Shown one piece after another: positions 42,590-54,016 of a stretch of DNA of 64,000 nucleotides. Made by a program: the position numbers and the translations under genes. The DNA comes from Massariosphaeria phaeospora (taxonomy: Eukaryota > Ascomycota > Dothideomycetes > Pleosporales), in contig JAADJZ010000011.1 of assembly GCA_011032825.1 (NCBI GenBank), forward strand, positions 992,001 to 1,056,000, in the 5' to 3' direction. Position 1 is the stretch's first letter; each line of letters opens with the position of its first letter. Under the pieces are notes generated by a model, which saw nothing but the letters and a program-made list of their open reading frames with translations, was not told the origin of the DNA and did not search any database.

Positions 42590-44637
42590 CTAAGCGACTT
42601 TGCACAAAGTGCCGCTAGACTCCTCCGCCCATTCCTCACTCCCAACACAGCTGAGACACCACAACACCGATTCCGGATCGAACTTCTCCTTGACCTCCTT
42701 TAGTTTTGGGTAATTACTTCCATAAAAGGTGTACTGCCAGTCGGGATCATATGGATCAGCCTGGACGAAGTTAGCAGAGGTTGTAAAGAGATTTCGAAAA
42801 AGGCGTAAACGGGACAAGACAAACCTCATTCAGGTATGCGCCGCTCTCTGGCGCAAGACTCTTCAATGTGGCCATCCTATCATAAGTCATCTTGTCAAGC
42901 ACCGGCTTTGCTTCATCGTGTGTGACCGAGTCCGGGAAGTAATCCAGTACTATGAAGTGCAGCACAGCATCTCTCCAGGCTGGTGTAATGGAAGTTTCCT
43001 TGATCATGGCGGAGTTGTGGTTTGCGACAGGAGCAGCCTGTAGCATAGGTGTTGATACCAATCCCTCAGCTTGCGTCGTGATGTTCTCGAGCATGCGTGC
43101 AAGACGATTCGTATCTTCAGTTAACGGTGCCGCGGGGAGTAGACGAGAACCGAAAGCTGCGGCAGTCAACGCTACTGGTTCGAAGCCGACAGTGGCGTTC
43201 CACAAAGCGAAGAAACTAGGGTAGTGATACACTTGCGAAGTGTATACTATCGTTGTCCCGTTGTGCGGGTTCAGTTTCTCCGCGATAGGAGCGAATAGTG
43301 ACTCAATAGTTCCGTTAGGTTTATCCCATACATTGAAACCCCACCGCCATTCCCACGATATTGCACCATCAAAACCTGGAGGAAATATGATAGAGTAACC
43401 TTGCATGCCACCAGCGTGTAGCCTTGGGAGCTCGGACATCACGCTGGCAACGAGGTCCCAATACCTGGTAACCTTTTCGGGATCTTTCAAGGCCATCGTA
43501 AATTCGTGGCGCGAGCCTCGAGGCGAAGGGTAAGCTTTCATAGTTACGGAAGTGATGACTCCAAAGGTGCCGCCTCCGCCACCTCGAAGGGCCCAGAAGA
43601 GGTCTGGGTTGAGGCAGGGGTTTGTGGTGCGCAGAGCACCGTCAGGTGTGACGATCGTAATCTCAAGAACGTTGTCCACACCGAAACCGTATGTGCTTGA
43701 AAGTGGTCCATGACCTAGATCAAAGTAAGTCATTATACGTTACAGATGGCGTTCGCATGTGTGTTAGAGTCCTACCTCCTCCCGAGAACCAACCCACGAT
43801 ACCGACATCCTGTGCAGCACCTCCTACGACTATAAGGTTCTGTTCATGGGCGGCGGTGTATACATCTCTTACACGCTCACCAGCAGCAACCGTGAATGCC
43901 ATCTGTGTCCCATTCGAAGAGAAGCAAGACGCTGCTTGGAAGTTTTCGTGGTATTCAAAGCCTCTCATATTGTGGGTCCAGACACTGTACACGTTAGTCG
44001 TTTTCCCCAGCATCATGTCCGATCGGATTCTGATCTGGTACGCCGATTATGACTTACGACAGACTGCCGAAAGCAGTGCTTCTCCCGTGAAACGAATGCC
44101 CGGTACTCTTGATATTCAACCTAACCCCCTTTTCTCTCGCAAAGTTCACCGCAGCCACGACATGTTCTTCTTTCATGGCATTTACAGCATAAGCCGGATA
44201 TGCGCCAATAGTGCATCCCTTTTTGCCAGCCTCAGTATCACCAGTGACGGTCGTTCCATTTGGGTAGATTGGCGGGCAGCTATTGTGTGCCCACCAGGGC
44301 CAACCGATACTGATTGGGCTGGAGGCATGGAAGGTAGACTGGAACCAGTTTTCCAAGACATAATCGCAAGTGGTGGAGTTGTATGTGGGTTGATTGGTGT
44401 AGCAGACGGATGCTGGTGGTAAGCTTTGTATGAGATGACCCGAAAGTGTGACGTTCAGAGCGGAAAAGTCGGCTGCGGATGGCCAGCAATCAGCTCCGGG
44501 GACCTACGAGGTGTCAGTGCGTATAGGTAAGCGTGTGAGGAAAGCCATACACATTTGCACTCTTTAGTCCCATTTTCAGACACGACCGTCGTAGACAGCA
44601 ATGCAGCGGAGGTAAGAAAGCTAAAGTAATAACGCAT
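42590..44637 (-). CDS. Secreted FAD-linked oxidoreductase (BBE/VAO type, AA7-like)
   Basis: Five exons (44551-44637, 44058-44503, 43776-43984, 42825-43714, 42590-42760) encode 600 residues. A signal peptide (MRYYFSFLTSAALLSTTVVS) is followed by CKC-VPGADCWPS, typical of this fungal group. The FAD_binding_4 domain has KSTGHSFHGRST, with His165 as the likely covalent FAD link, IVVGGAAQDVGIVGWFSGGGHG and LFWALRGGGGGTFGVITSVT. The C-terminus YLNEADPYDPDWQYTFYG and KEKFDPESVLWC is the BBE domain. Such enzymes oxidise sugars, alkaloids or other metabolites with O2 to give H2O2. The usual Cys of the second FAD link is not seen at the expected Gly/Ala-rich loop (...VGGAAQDVG...), so single His linkage is likely. 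No biosynthetic neighbours are present. Confidence 0.85.
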
Positions 44638-46228
44638 AATGAATGCAGATGTTGACAATTGATGTCCGAGGACGAAGTACACGCCGGGCTTTTGAGATTT
44701 AAACAACAGATTCAAAACATCCACAGAGGTGCGCACGACTTTACTATTAATCCCGTAACCACTGGCTGCCTGAAGTCGAGCTTGGGAGACTCTCAGACAA
44801 ATCACAGTCCACATACCTGTCCGCACGGCCGTGCACAACTCCGTGGTGCGTTTTCGACCCCACGTTGCACTGCCACCCTGCACGTACGCGTATACCCACA
44901 CCGTATCGTTTGTCAGATATATACCGCTCTACCGAGGTCTCTCCTCGATAAAGATTTTCTTGCAATGAATATCAGTCACGTTTTGCTGTGTAGACGAACC
45001 AGCCAATGCGAAGCTTGAACGGAGACGGCTCAAGACAACGAGCTAGTTCACTAAGGGTAAGTCGGCAGCTTGTTTAGACGTGCTGCACATCCTCGGCCTG
45101 GAACTCGATGCTGTAGCATTATCTGCAAAGAAAAACGTTGTTCAAAGTGACATGGGTACCCTTTTTGAGTCTTCTTCAAATTTACAATGTTGGAAATGTA
45201 GCGGAATCCAATGATTAAACAGCCACAGCGCGTTTTACAAGCGAACGACGGAGAGCGAACACGTAGAAGAGTCGTGTTATACTTAACAAAAATATGTTCA
45301 AGCTATTCTAGGCTGACTTGATAGCTTATGCAGTTGAGATCTGACACTTTTGATCTTATAGATGAATGTCACGTTCATGCGGGGACAGCTATTACCATGA
45401 CGGGAGAGTACTAGAACTAGTTGTCGTGCGCTGTGGTTGATTTTGTGGAGCAAAGCTATCAGAACCATGGTTCGTGGGGATGGCGCTGGTCGATGACCCC
45501 ATAACTCCTCATCATCTTGAGATCGGAACTCATTTCTATTCCACTCGCAATAAATTATCAGCCCACGCAGTGCTTTAGGGAGGGTGTGTGTTGTCGTAGT
45601 AGGGTAAATTTTCATGGGGCTGGCTACATATCATCGCAGGGTAAGCGTACGGTCAGTACTTCCGCATGGTTGACGGAGTGGTGAATGCTGTGGCGGCGGG
45701 CACATACAGTCAGATAGACGGCGCATCAGGGGAGTGAATTGACAACCGCGTGGTAGCTGCGCACTGGACTTGTATTATCCGCGACGATCTTTCTGAGGTC
45801 GTTTGTTTTGAACTACGTCATACGACTAGCCTACCAGAAAACGTCCCGAGGTCTGTGCGAAGAACCCGCCTTGAACTTCTCTTGGCGCCTTCTCCGAGCG
45901 TTCTCCTCGAACGCTGACTTCAGGTTACTACCTGTCAACGCCGCCACAACGCGACCCGCCTCAAATTTTTTATACATACACTGCGAAAATATATCTTCGC
46001 GAGTTTATAGCGAGTGAACATCGTTTATACTCTACGTGGACTTCTCTGGAGATCGATGTCAGTCAGTCCTATATAATCTCCGCTATTCGTCCTCCTCATC
46101 TCTTCACACACCTACTGTGACACTCAGCAAACTAACGTAGTCTGTTAGTGGCCGCATCACACGTTTGGAAAGATCTAACCGGTCTGGCTGGCTGCGACGA
46201 ACCCGATTCCTACCAAGGGACCGTCAGT
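44638..46228. other. 1.6-kb intergenic stretch, nothing recognised
   Basis: Only short frames without motifs, on both strands. It lies between the divergent FAD oxidase gene and family copy 9 and may contain promoters of both. Confidence 0.45.
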
Positions 46229-47048
46229 ATGCTTCTAAATCTTTCTGGAGGTGGGAATCTCGCTCCTATGAGCCCGACCAATGTACTAATCTTGTTCAAC
46301 AGAACTCCGGAACAAGATCTACGGCTACTGTATTGAGGCCGCCACACAAGATCTAGCACTCAGAGCTCCCCCTACAGAAGTATGCTTTGGTGGTGGTAAT
46401 CGCCAGTTCGCCGCTCTCGCGCATAGCTGCCGTAAGATCCGGGCCGAGTTCCAACCCCTCTATCTCCGGCACAACCAAGTCCGCATGCGTTTCCTGGGGC
46501 TTAACCAATACTTGGAGACGTTCTACCCTAAATTTTGGACTGGCAGCTGCTGCTCTTATGAGTTGTTAGCGCTTCAAGGAAACATAGCCATCGATATACG
46601 CCATGTCAACAAAACTACCGAGGTAGATCTGCTTCCACTACTCGGACTGTACACTCACGCCACCGAACTCAAATGCACTTTCACCTGTAGTGGTGCAGGT
46701 GCGGTTTGGGATGAAGAGCAACTCAGGGATCTGAATAATATCCTCACTGTACGAGAAAACTCACTCGCCAATTACCACTTCTCGGTCTTCACGTCACTCA
46801 CACCCAATACTTGGACTTGTCGCTTCTCCAAGCTTTTGCTCACGTTAAAGCACAACGTTCTAATAGAATCAGAACTGACTCTTAGAATAGTGTTCAGCAA
46901 GTCATATTCTATGGGCAATGCCAGGCTTGAGTCCTTTCTTCAAAAGGTCGGACTAGACGATCGCCACAGACTCAAGGTCATCGTGGAGAATTATGAACAT
47001 AAATACTTAGAGGGACTGCTTTACCCTCCATTTCAGAGTATGGAGTAA
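46229..47048 (+). CDS. F-box/2EXR-like family protein, copy 9 (intact)
   Basis: Exons 46229-46250 and 46303-47048, with a 52-bp intron, encode 255 residues. It begins MLLNLSG-E-LRNKIYGYCIEAA, the shortest leader of all copies, and continues with the motif SCRKIRAEFQPLYL, the FLGLNQYLETFYP segment and TEVDLLPLLGLY. The upstream sequence stays open to a GTG at 46148, so a lost or non-ATG start further upstream is possible. No internal lesion is seen. It is the last gene before the transposon nest. Confidence 0.7.
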
Positions 47049-47590
47049 GTTTGGAGACGTGCATCGAAGTCTCATCAGTACATTTGGATCTTGTCGAGGC
47101 GCAAGTGGACGCCCTGAGATCATTTGCGGGCTCACACCGGTTTTAGAAAGCACTAAATGAGGCGGATGACAAAGGGCGTGAGAAGAGGCTTTCTGCCCAC
47201 CTCTATGAATCAACACTTACTCTATACCTAATACTATGAAACCTTTTCCACAGCCTAAAACAAACCTAGCAATGCAATTCGCTCACTTCGACAGCTACAT
47301 GATATCCATAATGCACTTCACATCATCACCGATCTCACAATGCTAGGGGCAACAGTACTCTTAAGCTTGAACCCGAACTGCAGCATAAATAGAGCATTGT
47401 GATAGCGCTATCGTTTGGCTACAGAATGGCCTAAAACGTTGTTCAACGATAGAGCCTATTAACGATGTATGTTTGGGTTTGGTATGTAACCCTATGATAG
47501 GCTATTAGGCTATGTTGCCAATAGCAGGGCTTCTTTAAATAGCGTTTTGCAAAACATCCTCAAGAGATTTTTCTCTATACCTTCTTACAG
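47049..47590. other. Intergenic, left flank of the transposon nest
   Basis: No gene. The sequence becomes AT-richer toward the nest. Confidence 0.45.
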
Positions 47591-48051
47591 AGAAGTTTTC
47601 GCAAATCTCGAACTTGCTGCGAGGAGCCTTATTTGATTCCTGCCTTCTTACTTCTCTTTATGTAGACAATACCTAGTAACGTAAAGCACCAGCGAACCCG
47701 CTACACCAGCGAACCCGCCAAAATTTCTTGGCACTAAATCCTTAGGTTCAAAGTTGAAAGCTTAATAACGTTACTAGTTAATAGTAGAGCTGTTTAGATA
47801 GTTTTTACACCGTTTTAAAGCCTTACTCTAGCACTTTCAGACTAACTAAAAATTGCCTAAATAGGACTAGTATAGCTAGAGTTATTAAGAGTTAAGTATA
47901 AAGAGACTCGCTTAGCTTCTAAACTCTACTTCTAGTACTAGACTACTATAATAAATAGTAATACTTTCTAGTATTCTTTTCTATAGTTATTAGTAAGTAT
48001 TTATAAACGCGTCTCTAAAGGCTGGCAGAAAGCTTTCCTTGTTGATATGGA

Positions 48052-48339
48052 TGTAATGGGCTGAAAGCCCTATGGATTGCCTCGGTCGTAGGACCTTGGT
48101 GGCTATTGACGCTGTACGTAACAGCTCCGACGATACCCAGGAGGGCCCCGCTGGTTTCCGGTTAACGAAGGCTCTGCGGTATTGGGTCTCCACATAGCCT
48201 CCGAGAGCGCTCCGCAGGTGCTCCGGAAGCTGACTAACTATAAGGTACATAGAGCTCTCTTGTCCGCGCTGTAGATAGACTCTATCGAATTCATCACATT
48301 CTTTATCTGGAACCTGCCTTCCTAGGCGATCCTCTTTCA
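48052..48339 (+). repeat. 5' LTR of the Ty3 element
   Basis: Starts TGTAATGGGC and ends CTCTTTCA. It differs from the 3' LTR at three of 288 positions, all transitions. Confidence 0.9.
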
Positions 48340-48473
48340 TTTGAATTCGATCAATCCCTACGCAGTGAAGGTCGTGAGATCTTTAAAGGGTACGACACTT
48401 TCGGAAAGTTGAAGGCAACCTCCGAGAAACCCCAAGACGCAGCGAAGAAGGTTTTCGGAACCAAATCGCTACG

Positions 48474-49740
48474 ATGGACGGCACCCAGGATGAGTATATC
48501 CGGATGCTAGTTGTGGAAGCCCGCAGGCTAGAAAGCGAAGGCCGGAGCGGCGAAGCAATCAAGGAAGCTCTACGAGAGCTAATGAACAACGACGGACTCA
48601 ATGTAGAAACTCGAGAGATCCGTCTCAATGCGGCGGAAGCTACATATATGAAGATATTCGTTACAGAACCCGTAATAGGACCACCCGGAAGGGTGACAAA
48701 CGATCAGCCACTAGCAGCGGAGCCAGTCCTCGCAGGACCTTCGAATTCTAAGCGGCTAGTTAATGACGAGAGTGCGAGAGCTCAGGCACTCATCGAAACA
48801 CTGCAAAATCAGGTTCGGATCCTCTAGGAGGAAAAGAGGGCTACGCTAGCAACACCGCCGACTCCTCTTAGTATCCCGAGAGCCTCTACGCCAATTACAA
48901 AGCGCAACAAGATGCCTAACCCAGCCCAGTTCGACGGAACAAGGTCAGACTACGGACGGTTTAAGGTCCAGGTAGAGGACAAGATGCTCAATAACGAGGA
49001 TCTGATTAGGAACTCATGCGGCTACATCTACAACCGCCTAACAGGGCAAGCGGCCACTACTGGACTCGCCTAGTATCAGGAACACCGTAACGGAACGGCA
49101 AAGGAGTTCTGGGAGTACCTTGACGGGCACTACCAGGACCACATGCGAGCGCAGAAAGCGCTCAACCAACTCTTCGCTCTTAGGCAGAAGAAGATGTCCC
49201 TTCAAGGGTACAATGAGGAATTCATGCGCCTCGCGTACGACGCAAAAATGACGGGCAACGTAGCTACATTGAAAAACTAGTACGAAGCAGGGCTTCGCGC
49301 CGATCTACAGGATAAAATAGTTAGCGTTATCATCCCCCCAGCATGGCGACTTTAGGACCTTATGGAACGGGTTACCCAGATTGAGGAAAACCTAAACCGC
49401 GCGAAGGCAAACAACTAGTGGCGGACAGTACCGAATCAATCGATAAGCGACACGGAGGCTATGGACTAGGAGCTAGCGACTAAGGCCGCTACCTAGGCAG
49501 TCCGCGCGGCCACTGACAACAAGGAGAAGAAGCGAGCCAAATAGGCAGACAACGCAGAGATGACGAGACGACGAGAGAATCACCTCTGCTTTCGATGTGG
49601 TTCAGCAACTTACATGTCCAATAAATGTAAGCTCGCGGCCCCGAAAAAGCCCGCTACAACTCGAAAAGCGACCTCTGAACTAGTCAAGACGACAGCAAAG
49701 GTTAAAGAGGTTTCCGAGTCCGAGGACTCGGAAAACTAGA
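48474..49740 (+). pseudogene. Ty3 gag, interrupted by TAG codons
   Basis: The frame starts MDGTQDEYIRMLVVEA and contains the capsid-like run PAQFDGTRSDYGRFK, EFWEYLDGHYQDHMRAQKAL and YNEEFMRLAYDAKM. The nucleocapsid zinc knuckle reads CFRCGSATYMSNKC, with Tyr where CCHC knuckles have His. Nine TAG codons lie in frame, the first at 48825. The His-to-Tyr change and the stops are all explained by C-to-T or G-to-A. Confidence 0.8.
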
Positions 49741-49795
49741 CACTCCTAACCAAAAGCGCGGTTAGGAGTAGTAGAAAAAGGACACGGTTTCTTTA

Positions 49796-52700
49796 TTGAA
49801 TGAGTTTCTGAAGTTCCGCCGGCGCTGGCCGGACGGGAAACCACTTACAGTACATGCAATTATTAATCAATCTATTTTCGCTTTAGCAATGCTCGACTCT
49901 AGGTGCACTACCTATAGTCTTGTTAGCGAAAAGTTTTGTAAAAAGAACTGTTTCCTGCGTATTTCGATAAAAGAAAGGCCTGTAGTAGGCATTGGCGAAC
50001 AAGTCGTTAAGGTTACGGAAGCTGCCTAGTTCACAATGAACCTAGACGGGCACGAACAAACAGTTTGAGCGTACGTTATAACTAAGGATAACTAATACGA
50101 TATTATCCTAGGGCGCCTATAAATAGACGGGAGCCAGGTAACGCTAGCTTCGGCGAAGAAATTGATTTTCATCCATTCAACCGAAACACGCGTGCGGAGC
50201 TAGGAAGGAAGAAAGCCTAGACAGAAGCCCTAGCAGGTGTCCGCAGCCGCGTTCGAAATAATAATGCGGCAGTCTAAGAGAAAAAACTCTAGCGTTAAAA
50301 TCTTCGCCGCGTCTATAGCGAACATCTAGAAAGCTTTCTAGACTAAAGTAGTAGTCGACCTACGCCTGACGCTGCTCAACTGGATAAAAGATTAGTATAC
50401 AGCGTTCATGCAGTCTAAGGCTGACAAATTATCTCCTTACCAAAGCCTAATGGACTACGGCATTGAACTGATTAAAAAGAACGGGAAGGAAGCAGAGGTC
50501 CCATAGGGACCTTTGTATAACATGTCTAAAGACGAACTGTTAGTCTTGCGGAAGCAGCTTACTGCGCATTTAGATTGCGAGTTCATTAGAGTAAGTCGCT
50601 TCTAGGCCGGAGCGCCGGTGTTGTTTGCGAAGAAACCTAGTAGAGGGCTACGCTTTTGCGTAGACTATCGAGCGCTCAACGCTATTACGAAAAAGAATCG
50701 ATACCCGCTGCCTTTGATTCACGAGACTCTAAATCAGATTAGCTAGGCCAAATGGTTTACTAAGCTGGACGTCATCTAGGCCTTTCACAAAGTCCGGATT
50801 GCTAAAGGAAACAAGTAGAAAACGGCTTTCCGTACAAGATTTGAATTGTACGAATAGATAGTTTGCCTATTCGGCCTTGCTAACGCCCCGAGTACGTTCT
50901 AGCAGTTTATTAACTACACCTTGCGTAATCACATTAACGTTAACGCTTTTGCATACTTGGATGATGTACTTATCTACTCCGGAGGTTCCCGAAAAGACTA
51001 CCGGCGACGTGTTAAGGAAGTTGTTGACAAGTTAGAAAAAGCGGGGTTACAACTCGATATTAAGAAATGCGAGTTTGAAGTAACCAAAACTAAATACCTC
51101 GGTTTTATTATCGAGGTAGGCAAGGGAATCAGCATGGATCCAGAAAAAGTCCGCGCGATTTTTGAATAAGAGGCCTTGGCCTTAGTTAAAGGAGTGCGGA
51201 GCTTCGTTGGTTTTGCAAACTTTTACTAGCAGTTTATTTGCGCCTTTTCTGCAATCGTCTCTCTACTAACAGAGTTAACGGAAAAAAGCGTCGAATTCCG
51301 TTAGAGGCTCGAACAACAAGAAGCGTTTGACACGCTTAAGAAAGAGTTCATATCTAGGCCGTCATTGGCCTACTTTGACCTCGATTTGGAAACCGCTATT
51401 GAAGCGGACGCCTTGGGGATGGCTACCGGAGAAGCGCTTTTCTAGAAAGCAAAGAACAACTTGTAGCGAGCAGTAGCCTACTACTCTGCTAAAATGTTAC
51501 TTGCGGAGTCCAACTACACTATTCACGACAAGGAATTATTAGCAGTAATCAAATGCATTACTAAATAGAAAGCGAAGCTCAAAGCGGTGCCGAAGATTAC
51601 GGTTTACACTAATTACAAGAACCTCCTGTACTTCACTACAGCGAGGTTACTAACGGAGCGACATGTCCGCTAGGCGAACATTCTCTCCAAACACAACCTA
51701 AAGTTTGTGTACCGCCCTAGGGCGGCTAATGGAAAAGCAGACGCTCTCTCACGGAAGAAGCAGGATCTCCCCCAAGACCAGAACAATGTTCGGCTGAAAA
51801 GCCGTAAATTCCAACTCCTCAAACCGACCGGTGTGTCAAACGAGGATGACATTACAGAAGAAACTTCGGGCGTGATCTGCGCGTTCCCGCTCCATGGCAC
51901 CCCAATACCAACGCCAAATGTACCCGCTGGTAGGCTCGATGCCTCCTACAGGGCAGATGTGGCGGAAGCTCCGGGGCAGGATGTTCCTCCCTAGATCGAA
52001 AGTGCAGGCTCCGAGAGGCAGGATGCTGCGGGTCCTGGACGGAATGCTGCTAGACGGGAAAAAGATGCCGGCACGGAGGACAATTCTAAGGATAATGCGA
52101 AGGAGCTGTCTTTAGATGAACTTTGGGATAGAGAAGTCTGAGAAGACGATTTGTACTAGGAAGCCTTAGAGGCCGTAAAGGAGAGCTAAACTAAAAGAAG
52201 TACCCGTAGGAAGTTTCCCCCGGGCCTTCAATTGAAGGCGTCCTTAGCGGATTGCGCTGTTGAAAACGACGCGCTCTTCTATCGGGAAAGGAGATAGGTG
52301 CCGAAAACGTATCAACTGCGCACTAGATTGATCTCTGGAGCCCACGACCCGCTCATCGCAGGGCACCCTAGCAGGGAGAATACCTACAATATCCTCAAGA
52401 GAGATTTCTTCTAGCTAAGAATGAGCTCGGACATTTGACGGTACATTGCCAACTGCGATGCATGTGAACGAGCGAAACTATGGCGGAAGATAAAAAGTAG
52501 TTTTCTCCGCCCGCTCCCCGTTCCGGACAAGATCTAGAAAGAACTCTCTATGGACTTTATCACTAACCTGCCGGAGAGCGAAAGGTGCACGAATCTACTA
52601 GTTATTACAGACCGATTGAGCAAGGATATAATCTTGATCTCTATGGCGAAAATTGACGCAGCAACCGTAGCAAAGGTATTTATCGAGAAAGTAGTAGCCT

Positions 52701-53701
52701 ACCACTGGCTCCCTAACGCTATCGTATCCGACCGAGGGGCACAATTCGTAAGTAAATTCTAGAAAACGCTCTGCAGAGAGCTTGGGATCGTAAGGCGGCT
52801 ATCTACAGCTTTCCACCCGGAAACCGACGAAGCTACAGAAAGAGCAAATTCAACAATCGAGACTGTCTTAAGGCCGTTTGTGAATTAAGACTAGAAGAAC
52901 TAGGCGCGGCTATGCCCTATTGTACAAATCGCAATCCGAGAGCGAGAAGCAGTGTCGACAAAAGTAAGCCCCTTCTTTCTCTAGCATAGTTACGAGATGG
53001 ACCCAATCCAGCTCCGAGCAGAGAAGAGGGCGGATACGCTCTACTAGGCAACTCTAGACCCTCAGCGGAGCGCAGCGGAAATGGCCAAAAAGATAAAGAA
53101 AGTCATCGACTTCGCGCAAGCTGCTATGGCGGAGGCCCAACAGGAGCAAGAAAAACAGGCAAATTGACATAGAAAAGAGGCGCCGCTGCTTCGAGTAGGA
53201 GATAAAGTGTAGTTGCAATACGGAAAACACATCTCTAATAGGCGCCCGAGCAAGAAACTAGACTAGAAAAATAGCAAATATACAGTTTTACAAGTTAAGT
53301 CTCTAGGCAACGTAGTTTTAGACACACCTCCTGAGATAAATCCAACATTTCCAATAGATAGGCTCAGACTCGCGGCAGACAATCCTTTGGAAGGCCAGAC
53401 AGTGTCCGATTGGCGCCCGGAGAGCGTTACCGTAGAAGGCGAGCAAGAATGGCTAGTCGAGCGCATTACGGGCGAGCGCTGGAAGAAGGTCGGAAGAGGC
53501 CGGAGGCTAGAATATCAGGTCAAATGGACTGGCTATGACCAGCCTACATGGGAACCAGCGCTAGAACTCGAAGACACAGAAGCCTTATCTACCTGGCAAG
53601 AATTTTCGGCGGCCTACCGGGACGCCGATAGAAAATTGCCAAAAGACTTTCGAGACGGCACGCCTTTAGAAAAGACGCTAGGACGCCGACGGAGTAAGTA
53701 A
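49796..53701 (+). pseudogene. Ty3 pol (protease-RT-RNase H-integrase-chromodomain), interrupted
   Basis: Domains appear in order. The protease reads AMLDSRCTTYSL, with Arg replacing the Gly of the catalytic DSG. RT has [28 protein letters not shown] and AYLDDVLIYSGG. RNase H is around EADALGMATGEALF and [12 protein letters not shown]. The integrase has an HHCC-type zinc finger (AHDPLIAGHPS, NCDACERAK) and a core with SMDFITNLPESER and AIVSDRGAQFVSKF. A C-terminal chromodomain has WLVERITGERW, LEYQVKWTGYDQPTWEP. Chromodomain elements (chromoviruses) target heterochromatin. More than 20 TAG codons, one TAA cluster and a few TGA interrupt the frame. Gag and pol lie in different frames. Confidence 0.85.
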
Positions 53702-53728
53702 ATTGCTACAGATTAGGGAAGGAGCTTA

Positions 53729-54016
53729 TGTAATGGGCTGAAAGCCCTATGGATTGCCTCGGTCGTAGGACCTTGGTAGCTATTGACGCTGTACGTAACA
53801 GCTCCGACGATACCCAGGAGGGCCCCGCTAGTTTCCGGTTAACGAAGGCTCTGCGGTATTGGGTTTCCACATAGCCTCCGAGAGCGCTCCGCAGGTGCTC
53901 CGGAAGCTGACTAACTATAAGGTACATAGAGCTCTCTTGTCCGCGCTGTAGATAGACTCTATCGAATTCATCACATTCTTTATCTGGAACCTGCCTTCCT
54001 AGGCGATCCTCTTTCA
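53729..54016 (+). repeat. 3' LTR of the Ty3 element
   Basis: It has the same length and ends as the 5' LTR. The three differences read A, A and T here versus G, G and C in the 5' copy (for example 53778 versus 48101), as expected for RIP-type changes in this copy. Confidence 0.9.

Larger units (their letters stand above)
48052..54016 (+). mobile_element. Ty3/Gypsy chromodomain retrotransposon, full length but dead
   Basis: Two 288-bp LTRs bound a 5,965-bp element. A perfect 5-bp duplication ATGGA flanks it (48047-48051 and 54017-54021). A purine run at 53714-53724 lies shortly before the 3' LTR and may be the polypurine tract. No clear tRNA-type primer site starting TGG follows the 5' LTR, so priming is uncertain. 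The order is gag, protease, RT, RNase H, integrase, chromodomain. At least 30 TAG codons interrupt it. Confidence 0.9.

Noticed and set aside
37613..44637. A secondary-metabolite cluster formed by the dehydrogenase, Zn2Cys6 regulator and FAD oxidase
   Set aside because: No polyketide synthase, peptide synthetase, terpene cyclase or prenyltransferase is present, and a family copy separates the genes.
47990..48340. A 116-residue minus-strand frame through the 5' LTR and into the transposase tail
   Set aside because: It is the antisense of the LTR, repeated at 53706-54017, joined by chance to the real transposase end. No motif supports the LTR part.
48474..53701. TAG as a reassigned sense codon in the Ty3 element
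   Set aside because: Neighbouring host genes use TAG as a normal stop. The changes occur at both Gln and Trp sites and come with matching missense transitions, so mutation by RIP is the simpler reading.
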